A stretch of DNA of 64,000 nt from Clostridium lundense DSM 17049 (lineage in GTDB: Bacteria; Bacillota; Clostridia; Clostridiales; Clostridiaceae). Shown here piece by piece: positions 25,365-34,545 of the stretch; the stretch's first letter is position 1; each line of letters starts with the position of its first letter. The notes beneath the pieces are model-generated. The model made no database searches, was not told the DNA's origin, and saw nothing but the letters and a program-made list of their open reading frames with translations. A program made the translations under genes and the position numbers. The stretch covers positions 1 to 64,000 of the forward strand of contig NZ_JHVC01000011.1 of assembly GCF_000619945.1 (NCBI RefSeq), given 5' to 3'.

Positions 25365-25844
25365 ATGAAAGTAGCAATAATATTTGGAAGCAAATCAGAT
25401 AGTGAAGTTATGAAGGGAGCCGCAAAGGCCTTAAAAGAATTTAACATAGAATATGAAGCTTATATATTATCAGCGCATAGAGTACCTGAACAATTAGAAA
25501 AAACTTTAACAAAATTAGAAAATGAAAATTGTGAATGTATTATAGCAGGAGCTGGACTTGCAGCTCATTTACCAGGGGTTATCGCATCAAAAACAATCGT
25601 TCCAGTTATTGGAGTGCCAATAAATGCAGCTCTAAATGGATTGGACGCTCTTTTCTCAATAGTTCAAATGCCAAAATCAATTCCAGTAGCTACAGTAGGA
25701 ATAAATAACAGTTACAATGCAGGAATGTTAGCTGTAGAAATACTTTCTATAAAGTATCCAGAAATAAGAAAAAAATTGATTGAATATAGAGAAATTATGA
25801 AGAAAAATTTTATTGAAGAAAATGAAAAAGGAGTGGAGTTATAA
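25365..25844 (+). CDS. purE: PurE, N5-CAIR mutase / AIR carboxylase
   Basis: 159 residues with the family marks GSKSDSEVM, the active-site SAHRVPE loop, GAGLAAHLPGVIAS, and PVIGVP. It makes CAIR in de novo purine synthesis. No purK is next to it, so either purK lies elsewhere or this enzyme carboxylates AIR directly. It is the first gene of the operon; ATG after GGAGGG. Its stop overlaps the purC start. Confidence 0.96.
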   Translation: MKVAIIFGSKSDSEVMKGAAKALKEFNIEYEAYILSAHRVPEQLEKTLTKLENENCECIIAGAGLAAHLPGVIASKTIVPVIGVPINAALNGLDALFSIVQMPKSIPVATVGINNSYNAGMLAVEILSIKYPEIRKKLIEYREIMKKNFIEENEKGVEL

Positions 25845-26554
25845 TGGAAAAAAGAGAAATGATTTATGAAGGAAAAGCAAAGAAAGTTTATTCAACAGAG
25901 GATAAGGACAGAGTAGTTATATATTATAAAGATGATGCTACAGCATTTAATGGAGTTAAAAAAGGACAAATAGAAGATAAAGGTGTATTAAATAATGCAA
26001 TCACTTCTAGCTTATTTACATTACTTGAGCAAAAGGGAATAAAAACTCACTTCGAAAAAAAATTAAGTGAAAGAGAACAGTTGTGTAAAAAGGTAGAAAT
26101 AGTTCCTCTTGAAGTTATAGTAAGAAATATTGCAGCAGGAAGCATGAGCAAAAGATTAGGCGTTGAAGAAGGAATGGAATTAAAAACAACAGTATTTGAA
26201 ATTTCATATAAAAATGATGACTTAGGAGATCCACTAATCAATGATTATCATGCAGTTGCTATAGGACTTACTACTTTTGAAGAATTAAAGGAAATTTATG
26301 CTATGGCTGCAAAAATAAATGATATCCTAAAGAAATTCTTCATAAAAGAAAATATAAAATTAGTAGATTTTAAATTAGAGTTTGGAAGATTTAATGGTGA
26401 AATATTACTTGCAGATGAAATATCTCCAGATACCTGTAGATTTTGGGATGCTAAAACTAATGAAAAATTAGATAAAGACAGATTCAGAAGAGATTTAGGA
26501 AATGTAAAAGAAGCTTATATTGAAATATTAAATAGGATAAATGAAGGAAAATAG
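25844..26554 (+). CDS. purC: PurC, SAICAR synthase
   Basis: 236 residues joining CAIR and aspartate with ATP. It starts in the stop of purE (TAATGG). Both SAICAR synthetase signatures are intact: VPLEVIVRNIAAGS and VDFKLEFGRF. The N-terminal YEGKAKKVYST is the ATP loop. A second, divergent copy lies at 62475. Confidence 0.97.
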   Translation: MEKREMIYEGKAKKVYSTEDKDRVVIYYKDDATAFNGVKKGQIEDKGVLNNAITSSLFTLLEQKGIKTHFEKKLSEREQLCKKVEIVPLEVIVRNIAAGSMSKRLGVEEGMELKTTVFEISYKNDDLGDPLINDYHAVAIGLTTFEELKEIYAMAAKINDILKKFFIKENIKLVDFKLEFGRFNGEILLADEISPDTCRFWDAKTNEKLDKDRFRRDLGNVKEAYIEILNRINEGK

Positions 26555-26556
26555 TT

Positions 26557-27975
26557 ATGAAAAAAGATATATTTGATATTGAAGCAGACAAATTTAAAGA
26601 AGAGTGCGGAGTTTTTGGAATCTTTTCTGGAGAAAAATCACAGGTAGGAGCAATTACTTATTATGGCTTATATGCATTGCAGCACAGAGGACAGGAAAGT
26701 GCAGGTATAGTAGCATCTAATGGAAAAGAACTCATTTGCCATAAAGATATGGGACTCGTAAGTGATGTATTTAACCCTGAAGTGTTAAATAATCTTGACG
26801 GTATAGCGGCTATAGGGCATGTTAGATATTCTACTACAGGAAGTAGTGAGAAAAACAATGCTCAGCCAATTGTAGGAAAATATAAACTAGGATCTATAGC
26901 TATTGCTCATAATGGAAATTTGATAAATGCTGATGTAATAAGAGAATTATTAGAAGAAGGTGGAGCTATATTCCAAACTTCTATAGATACAGAAGTTATA
27001 TTAAATCTTATTTCTAGAGGAGCGAAAAAAGGAATAGAAAATGCAGTAGTAGATTCTATTCAAGCTATAAAGGGATCTTATGCTATTGTTATACTTACAG
27101 AAGATAAACTTATAGGAGTAAGAGATCCTAACGGAATAAGACCATTATGTATAGGAAAGTTAGGAGATAGTTATATTTTATGTTCAGAAAGTTGTGCTTT
27201 AGATACTGTAGGGGCAGAATTCATAAGAGATGTGGCACCTGGAGAAATAGTTATTGTGGATAAAGAAGGAATAAGAAGCATAAACTTTGCAGAAAAAACC
27301 AAAACTCAAACTTGCTCATTTGAATATATATACTTTGCAAGACCAGATAGTACTATAGACGAAATAAATGTTTATCAATCTAGAGTTAGAGCAGGGGAAC
27401 AATTGTATAAGGAGCATCCAGTAGAAGGTGATGTTGTTATCGGAGTACCGGATTCAGGAATACCTGCTGCTATAGGATATTCTAAAGCTTCAGGAATTCC
27501 TTATGGAACAGGTTTTATTAAAAATAAATATGTTGGAAGAACGTTTATATCTCCAACCCAAGAGATGAGGGAAAAAGCTCTTTTGGTAAAATTAAATCCA
27601 CTAAGAGCAAATGTAGAAGGAAAAAGAGTAATAATTATAGATGATTCCATTGTAAGGGGAACTACAAGTAAAAGACTTGTTGAGATTTTAAGAAGAGCAG
27701 GAGCTACAGAAATTCATTTTAGAATAGCTTCACCAATAGTAAAATTTCCTTGTTATTTTGGTATAGATACTCCTTATAGAAATGAACTAATTGGATCTAA
27801 CATGACAGTGGAAGAAATGAAAGATATGATAGGGGCAGATAGCTTAGGATATATAAGTATAGATGGATTATTAAAAGCTTTAGATAAAGATAAGGGATTT
27901 TGTTTAGGATGTTTTTGTGGAGAATACCCAATATCTGCGCCAATAGAAGCTCCAAAAGAAAGATTAGAAAAATAG
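26557..27975 (+). CDS. purF: PurF, amidophosphoribosyltransferase
   Basis: 472 residues; the first committed step of purine synthesis (PRPP + Gln to phosphoribosylamine). The nucleophile is Cys17 after a short propeptide (MKKDIFDIEADKFKEE), which must be removed. The glutaminase domain has LQHRGQESAGI and AHNGNL; the PRTase motif is VIIIDDSIVRGTTS. Late cysteines (GFCLGCFCG) fit the [4Fe-4S] cluster seen in B. subtilis PurF, an oxygen-labile form. It begins 2 bases after purC. Confidence 0.97.
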   Translation: MKKDIFDIEADKFKEECGVFGIFSGEKSQVGAITYYGLYALQHRGQESAGIVASNGKELICHKDMGLVSDVFNPEVLNNLDGIAAIGHVRYSTTGSSEKNNAQPIVGKYKLGSIAIAHNGNLINADVIRELLEEGGAIFQTSIDTEVILNLISRGAKKGIENAVVDSIQAIKGSYAIVILTEDKLIGVRDPNGIRPLCIGKLGDSYILCSESCALDTVGAEFIRDVAPGEIVIVDKEGIRSINFAEKTKTQTCSFEYIYFARPDSTIDEINVYQSRVRAGEQLYKEHPVEGDVVIGVPDSGIPAAIGYSKASGIPYGTGFIKNKYVGRTFISPTQEMREKALLVKLNPLRANVEGKRVIIIDDSIVRGTTSKRLVEILRRAGATEIHFRIASPIVKFPCYFGIDTPYRNELIGSNMTVEEMKDMIGADSLGYISIDGLLKALDKDKGFCLGCFCGEYPISAPIEAPKERLEK

Positions 27976-27993
27976 TTTGAAAGGAGTCTATTT

Positions 27994-28989
27994 ATGATTA
28001 GTTATAAAGATTCGGGAGTTAATATAGAAGAAGGTTATAAGTCTGTAAAATTAATGAAAGAATATACAAATAAAACTTTAACATCATCAGTATTAAATGG
28101 ACTAGGAAGCTTTGCAGGAATGTATGAATTAGGACATTATAATAATCCTGTATTAGTATCAGGTACTGACGGCGTGGGAACAAAACTTAAAATTGCTTTT
28201 AAAATGAATAAATACGATACTGTTGGAATTGATTGCGTTGCTATGTGCGTAAATGATATTTTATGTCATGGAGCTAAACCGTTATTTTTCCTTGACTATA
28301 TAGCATGTGGAAAACTTAACGGAGAAATAGCAGCGGAAATAGTAAAGGGAGTAAGTGAAGGATGTATTCAAGCAGGTTCTTCTTTAATAGGTGGAGAAAC
28401 AGCAGAAATGCCAGGCTTCTATAGCGAAGGAGAGTATGATATAGCAGGCTTTGCTGTAGGAGTAGTAGAGAAGGATAAAATAATTGATGGAAGTAGTATT
28501 GAAAATGGAGACAGCTTAATTGGTATTGCATCCTCAGGTGTTCATAGTAATGGATACTCCTTGGTTAGAAAGTTAATACAGGACTTAAGCATAAACATTA
28601 ATGGGAAAAATATGGGAGAAGTGCTGCTTACTCCAACGAAAATATATGTAAAACCAGTATTAAATTTATTAGAAAAATTTAATATTAAGGGTATGGCTCA
28701 TATAACTGGGGGCGGTTTTTATGAAAACATACCTAGAATGTTTAAAGATAATTTAAATGCAGTAATAGATAAAAATAGCTTCCCTATGCCAGATATTTTT
28801 AAATATATGCAAAGTCAGGGACTAGATGAAAAGGAAATGTTTAATACTTTTAATATGGGTATAGGGTTTGTACTTTGTGTAAACAAGAAAGATGAAGAAG
28901 ATGTTATAAAAGCATTAATAGAAATGGGAGAAAGAGCTTATAAAATAGGGCATATAGAAAATGGTGAAGGTAAGGTAGTTATTCAATAG
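27994..28989 (+). CDS. purM: PurM, AIR synthase
   Basis: 331 residues; closes FGAM to AIR with ATP. Conserved VSGTDGVGTKLKIA, GIDCVAMCVNDIL, GGETAEMPGFY and HITGGGFYENIPR are present. A good AAGGAG precedes ATG 27994, 18 bases after purF. Its substrate-producing partner PurL is not in this operon. Confidence 0.97.
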   Translation: MISYKDSGVNIEEGYKSVKLMKEYTNKTLTSSVLNGLGSFAGMYELGHYNNPVLVSGTDGVGTKLKIAFKMNKYDTVGIDCVAMCVNDILCHGAKPLFFLDYIACGKLNGEIAAEIVKGVSEGCIQAGSSLIGGETAEMPGFYSEGEYDIAGFAVGVVEKDKIIDGSSIENGDSLIGIASSGVHSNGYSLVRKLIQDLSININGKNMGEVLLTPTKIYVKPVLNLLEKFNIKGMAHITGGGFYENIPRMFKDNLNAVIDKNSFPMPDIFKYMQSQGLDEKEMFNTFNMGIGFVLCVNKKDEEDVIKALIEMGERAYKIGHIENGEGKVVIQ

Positions 28990-29013
28990 ATAGTATAAGG
29001 GGGACGCACTTAA

Positions 29014-29634
29014 ATGAAAAATATATTTAAAATTGCAGTACTAGTGTCTGGTGGCGGTACCAATCTTCAATCCATTATAGATAGTATTAATTCTGGTTAC
29101 TTGAATTGCTCTATAGAAATGGTGATAAGTGATAGAAAAGATATTTATGCTCTTCAAAGAGCAAATAATAATAATATAAAAACTTATGTTTTAGAAAAAA
29201 ACATATATAAAGAAAGCATATCAGATGAAATTCTTAAAATAGTGGAAGGAAAGGTGGATTTAATAGTACTTGCGGGATGGCTTTCACATCTAAAAGGAAA
29301 CTTAATAGACACATTCCAAAATAGAATTATTAATATTCACCCTTCCTTAATCCCCTCCTTTTCTGGAAAGGGTATGTATGGTATAAAGGTTCATGAGAAA
29401 GCTGTAGAATATGGAGTTAAAATATCTGGGTGTACTGTACACATTGTAGATAGTGGTATGGATACAGGACCTATAATACTACAAAGGGCTGTACCAGTTT
29501 TAACAGAAGATACAGCAGAATCTTTACAAAAGAGAGTTTTAGTAGAAGAACATGTAGCCTTGCCAGAGGCTATAAAGTATTTTATAGAAAATAAAATAGA
29601 GATAATTAATAGAAAAGTTATTATTAATTCCTAA
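29014..29634 (+). CDS. purN: PurN, GAR transformylase
   Basis: 206 residues using 10-formyl-THF to formylate GAR. Marks: VLVSGGGTNLQSII, IVLAGWLSHL, NIHPSLIPSFSGKGMYG (catalytic Asn and His) and GCTVHIVDSGMDTGPII (catalytic Asp). ATG after AAGGGGG, 24 bases after purM. Confidence 0.97.
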   Translation: MKNIFKIAVLVSGGGTNLQSIIDSINSGYLNCSIEMVISDRKDIYALQRANNNNIKTYVLEKNIYKESISDEILKIVEGKVDLIVLAGWLSHLKGNLIDTFQNRIINIHPSLIPSFSGKGMYGIKVHEKAVEYGVKISGCTVHIVDSGMDTGPIILQRAVPVLTEDTAESLQKRVLVEEHVALPEAIKYFIENKIEIINRKVIINS

Positions 29635-29653
29635 GAAAAAGGAGTTGTTTTGT

Positions 29654-31153
29654 ATGATAAAAAGAGCTTTAATAAGCGTTTATAATAAAGAAGGAATTTT
29701 AGATATAAGTAAGTTTTTACAAGATAGAGGTGTAGAAATAATATCTACAGGGGGAACCTATAAGCATTTAAAAGATAATGGAATTAAAGTTAAAGAAATT
29801 TCTGAAGTAACAGGTTTTGAAGAAATTTTGGATGGTAGAGTTAAAACACTTCATCCAGTTATTCATGGTGGAATTTTAGCTATTAGAGATAATAAAGAAC
29901 ATATGGATACCATAACTAGCAAAGGTATAGAACCTATAGATATGGTTATTGTAAATCTTTATCCTTTCTTCGAAAAGGTTAAGGAAGATTTATCCTTTGA
30001 TGAAAAAGTAGAATTTATTGATATTGGTGGACCAACTATGATAAGAGCTGCAGCTAAAAATTTTAAGGATGTTGTAGTTCTAACAGATGTTAATGATTAT
30101 GATGACATAAAAACACAATTGAAAGATAATGACGAAGTAGATTATAAAACTAGAAAGAAATTAGCAGGTAAGGTATTTAATCTTATGTCTTCCTATGATG
30201 CTGCCATAAGTAACTTTTTATTGGAAGAAGATTATCCAGAATACTTGACTTTATCATATAAAAAAATGATGGATTTAAGATATGGCGAAAATCCACATCA
30301 AAGTGCAGCTTATTATGTTTCTAATACTGATAAGGCAGCAATGAAGGATTTCACTCAATTAAATGGTAAGGAATTATCCTACAATAATATAAAGGATATG
30401 GATATAGCTTGGAAGGTAGTTAATGAGTTTGATGAAATAGCTTGTTGTGGATTAAAACATAATACTCCTTGTGGTGTAGCTATTGGGAATTCAGTTTTAG
30501 ACTCTTATGTAAAAGCCTACGAATGTGACCCAGTGTCCATATTTGGTGGTATTGTAGCTTTTAATAAAATAGTGGATAAGAAAACAGCAGAAGAATTGGT
30601 AAAAATATTTTTAGAAATAGTAATTGCTCCAGATTTTGAAGAGGAAGCTTTAGAAGTATTAAAATCTAAAAAGAATTTAAGAGTTATTAAATGTGATGTA
30701 AAACCTGAGAATAAATTTGAAATGGCAAAAGTAGATGGTGGAGTATTACTTCAAGGTTCAGACAATAAGTTAATAGATGAAATAAAAGTTGTAACAGAAA
30801 ATAAGCCAAGTGAAGAAGAAATGAAAGATCTAATGTTTGGTATGAAAGTAGTAAAATATGTAAAGTCTAATGCCATTGTAGTAGTTAAGGATGGAAAAGC
30901 AGTTGGTATTGGTGGAGGCCAGGTAAATAGGATATGGGCAGCGTCACAAGCTTTAGATAGAGGAAAAGAAGGGGTAGTGTTAGCTTCAGATGCTTTCTTC
31001 CCATTTAAAGATGTAGTAGAAGAAGCTGCAAAATATAAAATAAAGTCAATAATACAACCAGGTGGCTCCGTTAGAGATGGTGAGTCCATTGAAGAGTGTA
31101 ATAAACAGGGAATTTCTATGGTGTTTACAGGAATTAGACACTTTAAACACTAG
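29654..31153 (+). CDS. purH: PurH, AICAR transformylase / IMP cyclohydrolase
   Basis: 499 residues from ATG 29654 (AAAAAGGAG 9 bases upstream; the frame opens at TTG 29645 but that is too close). The N-terminal IMP cyclohydrolase (MGS-like, EIISTGGTYKHL, RVKTLHPVIHGGI) precedes the AICAR transformylase domain (KDMDIAWKVV, CGLKHNTPCGVAIG, AIVVVKDGKAVGIGGGQVNR in pieces). It makes IMP. Confidence 0.97.
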   Translation: MIKRALISVYNKEGILDISKFLQDRGVEIISTGGTYKHLKDNGIKVKEISEVTGFEEILDGRVKTLHPVIHGGILAIRDNKEHMDTITSKGIEPIDMVIVNLYPFFEKVKEDLSFDEKVEFIDIGGPTMIRAAAKNFKDVVVLTDVNDYDDIKTQLKDNDEVDYKTRKKLAGKVFNLMSSYDAAISNFLLEEDYPEYLTLSYKKMMDLRYGENPHQSAAYYVSNTDKAAMKDFTQLNGKELSYNNIKDMDIAWKVVNEFDEIACCGLKHNTPCGVAIGNSVLDSYVKAYECDPVSIFGGIVAFNKIVDKKTAEELVKIFLEIVIAPDFEEEALEVLKSKKNLRVIKCDVKPENKFEMAKVDGGVLLQGSDNKLIDEIKVVTENKPSEEEMKDLMFGMKVVKYVKSNAIVVVKDGKAVGIGGGQVNRIWAASQALDRGKEGVVLASDAFFPFKDVVEEAAKYKIKSIIQPGGSVRDGESIEECNKQGISMVFTGIRHFKH

Positions 31154-31177
31154 CTTATAAAGTAAAGGGGTGTTATT

Positions 31178-32425
31178 TTGAAAATATTAATTGTTGGTAA
31201 TGGCGGTAGAGAACATGCAATAGCTTGGAAAGTAGCACAAAATCCTAAAGTAGAAAAGATATACTGTGCACCAGGAAATGGTGGTACAGCGTTAATGGAT
31301 AAATGTGAAAATATAGATATAGAACAAATAGATTCTTTAGCGGATTTTGCACAAGAAAATACAGTAGATTTAACAATTGTAGGACCAGAAGTACCTTTAG
31401 TAAATGGTATAGTAGATCATTTTAAAAAAAGAGGTCTAAAAATTTTTGGACCAAGTAAAAAGGCTGCAGCTTTAGAAGGAAGTAAGTCTTTTTCAAAAGA
31501 CTTTATGAAAAAGTATGGAGTAAAAACCGCTGCTTATGAAGTATTCTATGAAAGAGATAAGGCTTTAGAGTATTTAGAAGTATGTAACTATCCAATAGTA
31601 ATCAAAGCAGATGGTTTGGCGGCAGGTAAGGGAGTAGTTATATGTGAGAATTATTCCCAAGGAGAGGATATCATAATAAAATTTATGGTAGAAGATATGT
31701 TTGGGGATGCAGGTAAAAAGGTGGTAATAGAAGAGTTTTTAGTAGGAGTAGAGGCATCTATATTATCTATAACTGACGGAAAAGTCATATTACCATTTAT
31801 ATCCTCAAAGGATCACAAGCAAATTTATGATGAAGATAAAGGACCAAATACAGGAGGAATGGGTGCAATTGCCCCAAATCCATATGTTACTGAAGAAGTT
31901 ATGAAAGATTTTAATGAAAATATATTGAAGCCAACATTAAAAGGAATAGAAGAAGAAAATTTTGATTATAAAGGAATAATATTCTTCGGTATAATGATAA
32001 CTAAAAATGGAGCTTATCTATTAGAATATAACGTTAGAATGGGAGATCCAGAAACACAAGCGGTATTACCTTTAATGGACAGTGATTTAGTAGATCTTAT
32101 AAAAGCTTCCTTAAATAATGAACTTTCTTCTTTTAACTTAAAGTGGAAGAAGGGTAATTCTTGCTGTGTAGTAGCAGTATCAGAAGGATATCCAGGAAAG
32201 TATGAAAAAGGTTTTAAAATAAATATGCCTAAGGAAGTCAACTCATTTGTAGCTGGAGGGGTATTTAAGGGAGGAAATCTTTTAACTAACGGTGGAAGAG
32301 TTCTATGTACTTATGCCGTAGAGAACAATCTAGAAGATAGTATAAATAAAGCCTATGAAGAGATGGATAAAATAGATTTTCATGGTATGTATTTTAGAAA
32401 AGATATTGGAAAACTTAGATATTAG
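31178..32425 (+). CDS. purD: PurD, GAR synthetase
   Basis: 415-residue ATP-grasp ligase (phosphoribosylamine + glycine to GAR). The start is TTG 31178 after AAAGGGG. Conserved: VGNGGREHAIAWK, VGPEVPLVNGI, KADGLAAGKGV, GPNTGGMGAIAP and YNVRMGDPETQ. It is the last gene of purECFMNHD and is followed by an 18-bp terminator. Confidence 0.97.
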   Translation: MKILIVGNGGREHAIAWKVAQNPKVEKIYCAPGNGGTALMDKCENIDIEQIDSLADFAQENTVDLTIVGPEVPLVNGIVDHFKKRGLKIFGPSKKAAALEGSKSFSKDFMKKYGVKTAAYEVFYERDKALEYLEVCNYPIVIKADGLAAGKGVVICENYSQGEDIIIKFMVEDMFGDAGKKVVIEEFLVGVEASILSITDGKVILPFISSKDHKQIYDEDKGPNTGGMGAIAPNPYVTEEVMKDFNENILKPTLKGIEEENFDYKGIIFFGIMITKNGAYLLEYNVRMGDPETQAVLPLMDSDLVDLIKASLNNELSSFNLKWKKGNSCCVVAVSEGYPGKYEKGFKINMPKEVNSFVAGGVFKGGNLLTNGGRVLCTYAVENNLEDSINKAYEEMDKIDFHGMYFRKDIGKLRY

Positions 32426-32447
32426 TAAATGGTAAATGTGGAATATG

Positions 32448-32494
32448 ACTATCCTAAAATAGAAATTACTTTCTATTTTAGGATAGTTTTTTTA
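32448..32494 (+). terminator. Terminator of the pur operon
   Basis: A perfect 18-bp stem (32448-32465 and 32470-32487) with a 4-base loop is followed by seven T's. Confidence 0.95.
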
Positions 32495-32682
32495 TAAAGA
32501 TTAAAAATCCATAATATTAACAATTATGATATAATTACATTGTAATAATTTAGGTGATAATATTTAGAAGTATATTGTAAAGTTTATTAAACAATAAGTT
32601 AGTATAAGGCAAACCAAAATATAGAAAGGGGAAAGTAAGATTAAGAAAAAATTCTTAGTCTTTTTGTTAATGGGGGGATAAA

Positions 32683-33372
32683 ATGTATAAGATTTTGCTT
32701 GTAGAAGATGATGAAAAACTAAAAGAACATATAAAAGAGTATCTTAAAAGATATGATTATGATGTTATAACAGTAGAAGATTATAAAGAAATAGAGAAAC
32801 AATTTGATGAAATAAATCCTGATTTAGTGCTATTAGATATTAATTTACCATACTACGATGGATTTTATTTTTGTCGTATTTTTAGGAAAAAATCTATAAA
32901 TCCAATTATTATTATATCTGCAAGAACAGAAGAAGCAGAACAAGTTATGGGTATTGAGCTTGGGGCAGACGATTATATAACAAAACCTTTTAGCCTTCAA
33001 CTATTATTAGTTAAGGTAAAAGCCTGTTTTAGAAGAAGTGTGGGGGAATATGTTAAAAAGAATAATTCTCATGTAAATGCATTATTTTTAGATGAAAGTA
33101 ATTATAAATTATTTTACAAAGATAAGGAAATAGAGCTTAGTAAAAATGAATGTAAATTAATAAAAAAATTAATTGAAGAAAAAGATAAAATAGTTTCAAG
33201 AGAAGAATTATTAGAAATTTTATGGGATGATACTGTGTTTGTAGATGACAATACTTTAACTGTAAATGTAACAAGAGTAAAAAATAAGTTAAAGGATATA
33301 GGTATAGAAGATGCCATTAAAACTAAACGTGGTATAGGATATTTTCTTCAGTCACATCAAATAAAGAATTAG
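32683..33372 (+). CDS. OmpR-family response regulator (BceR-like)
   Basis: 229 residues. Receiver domain with Asp52 (LVLLDINLP) and the Lys of YITKPF, then a winged-helix DNA-binding domain (ELSKNECKLIKKL, VDDNTLTVNVTRVKNKL). The response regulator, small kinase, FtsX-type permease and ATPase together form a Bce-type antimicrobial-peptide sensing and detoxification module. ATG after GGGGGG. Confidence 0.93.
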   Translation: MYKILLVEDDEKLKEHIKEYLKRYDYDVITVEDYKEIEKQFDEINPDLVLLDINLPYYDGFYFCRIFRKKSINPIIIISARTEEAEQVMGIELGADDYITKPFSLQLLLVKVKACFRRSVGEYVKKNNSHVNALFLDESNYKLFYKDKEIELSKNECKLIKKLIEEKDKIVSREELLEILWDDTVFVDDNTLTVNVTRVKNKLKDIGIEDAIKTKRGIGYFLQSHQIKN

Positions 33373-33388
33373 AAATATAGGTGTTAAA

Positions 33389-34447
33389 ATGAATAGAATA
33401 ATTTTAAATTTTATAAAGGATAAGCTTAATATTACATTGGTTTATTTTATTAATACTTTTCTTATTATATTGTTTTTTTATCTATATATAGATAAATCAA
33501 TTCCTATACTATATCCTATAGTTCTTTCCACTTCTATTTATATATTGTTTTTTAACTTTGAGTTTTATAGATATTATAAATTTAATTGGAGCATTATGAA
33601 AGCAGCAGTAAACGAGAATGTGGATATTTTGGCAAATACAAAAGAACATGAAGAAATAAAAAAAGCAATAAATACAATCAGTAATAGGTATATGAATGGT
33701 ATAAATAAACTGAAAGAAGAAAGTAAAATAAATAATAGATTTTTTTCACAGTGGGTTCATAATATGAAAACTCCAGTATCAGTAATTGAAATTATTATTG
33801 AAAAACTTAAACAAGACATAGAAAGTAATAAAATTAATGAAGATATTAAAAAAGAAACTTTATTTAAGCTAATACAAGAATTAGAAGAAGAAAATAATAA
33901 GATTTTAAACGGTTTAGATGGAGTATTAAATATGATAAGATTAGAGAATTTTTCAAGAGACTATATGCCAGAAACCGTAAATTTATATGGTTCTTTAAAA
34001 AAGGCTATTAATGATAGAAAAAGTCAGTTTGTATATAATAATATTTTTCCAAAAGTTATTTGTGAGTGTAAGCAGGAAAAGGTTTTAAGTGATAGAAAAT
34101 GGAATGAGTTTATGTTAGGCCAAATAATTTCTAATGCAATTAAATATAGTAGAGCTTTTAGCGAGGATAAAAGTGAATGCAAATTTGTGTGTTTTAATAT
34201 TAAAAGATGTGATAAATACACAATTATTACTATAAAAGATGAAGGGATAGGAATACCGAACTATGATATAAATAGAGTTTTTGAGGCATTTTTCACAGGA
34301 GAAAACGGAAGAAGATATAAAAATAGTACAGGGATAGGATTATATATTTGTAAAGTTATATGTGAAAAACTAGCACATGATATCACAATTGAAAGTGAAT
34401 TTGGGAAAGGCACAGAGGTAAAAATAAAATACCTTTCAAAATTGTAA
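33389..34447 (+). CDS. Intramembrane-sensing histidine kinase (BceS-like)
   Basis: 352 residues. Two close N-terminal helices (about 14-33 and 38-56) are joined by a loop of only a few residues, so it has no real sensor domain, as in BceS kinases that read the state of their ABC permease. The phospho-acceptor is His124 (SQWVHNMKTPVS); the ATP domain has ISNAIKYS and DEGIGI. It begins 16 bases after the regulator. Confidence 0.93.
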   Translation: MNRIILNFIKDKLNITLVYFINTFLIILFFYLYIDKSIPILYPIVLSTSIYILFFNFEFYRYYKFNWSIMKAAVNENVDILANTKEHEEIKKAINTISNRYMNGINKLKEESKINNRFFSQWVHNMKTPVSVIEIIIEKLKQDIESNKINEDIKKETLFKLIQELEEENNKILNGLDGVLNMIRLENFSRDYMPETVNLYGSLKKAINDRKSQFVYNNIFPKVICECKQEKVLSDRKWNEFMLGQIISNAIKYSRAFSEDKSECKFVCFNIKRCDKYTIITIKDEGIGIPNYDINRVFEAFFTGENGRRYKNSTGIGLYICKVICEKLAHDITIESEFGKGTEVKIKYLSKL

Positions 34448-34545
34448 GGTTTAGGTAAGATAAATGCATTTCTTCTTTGATAAGCAGGAAATATAATTAA
34501 ACTAATGAGTTAATAAAACATCATGGTTAATTGGAGATGATAAGA

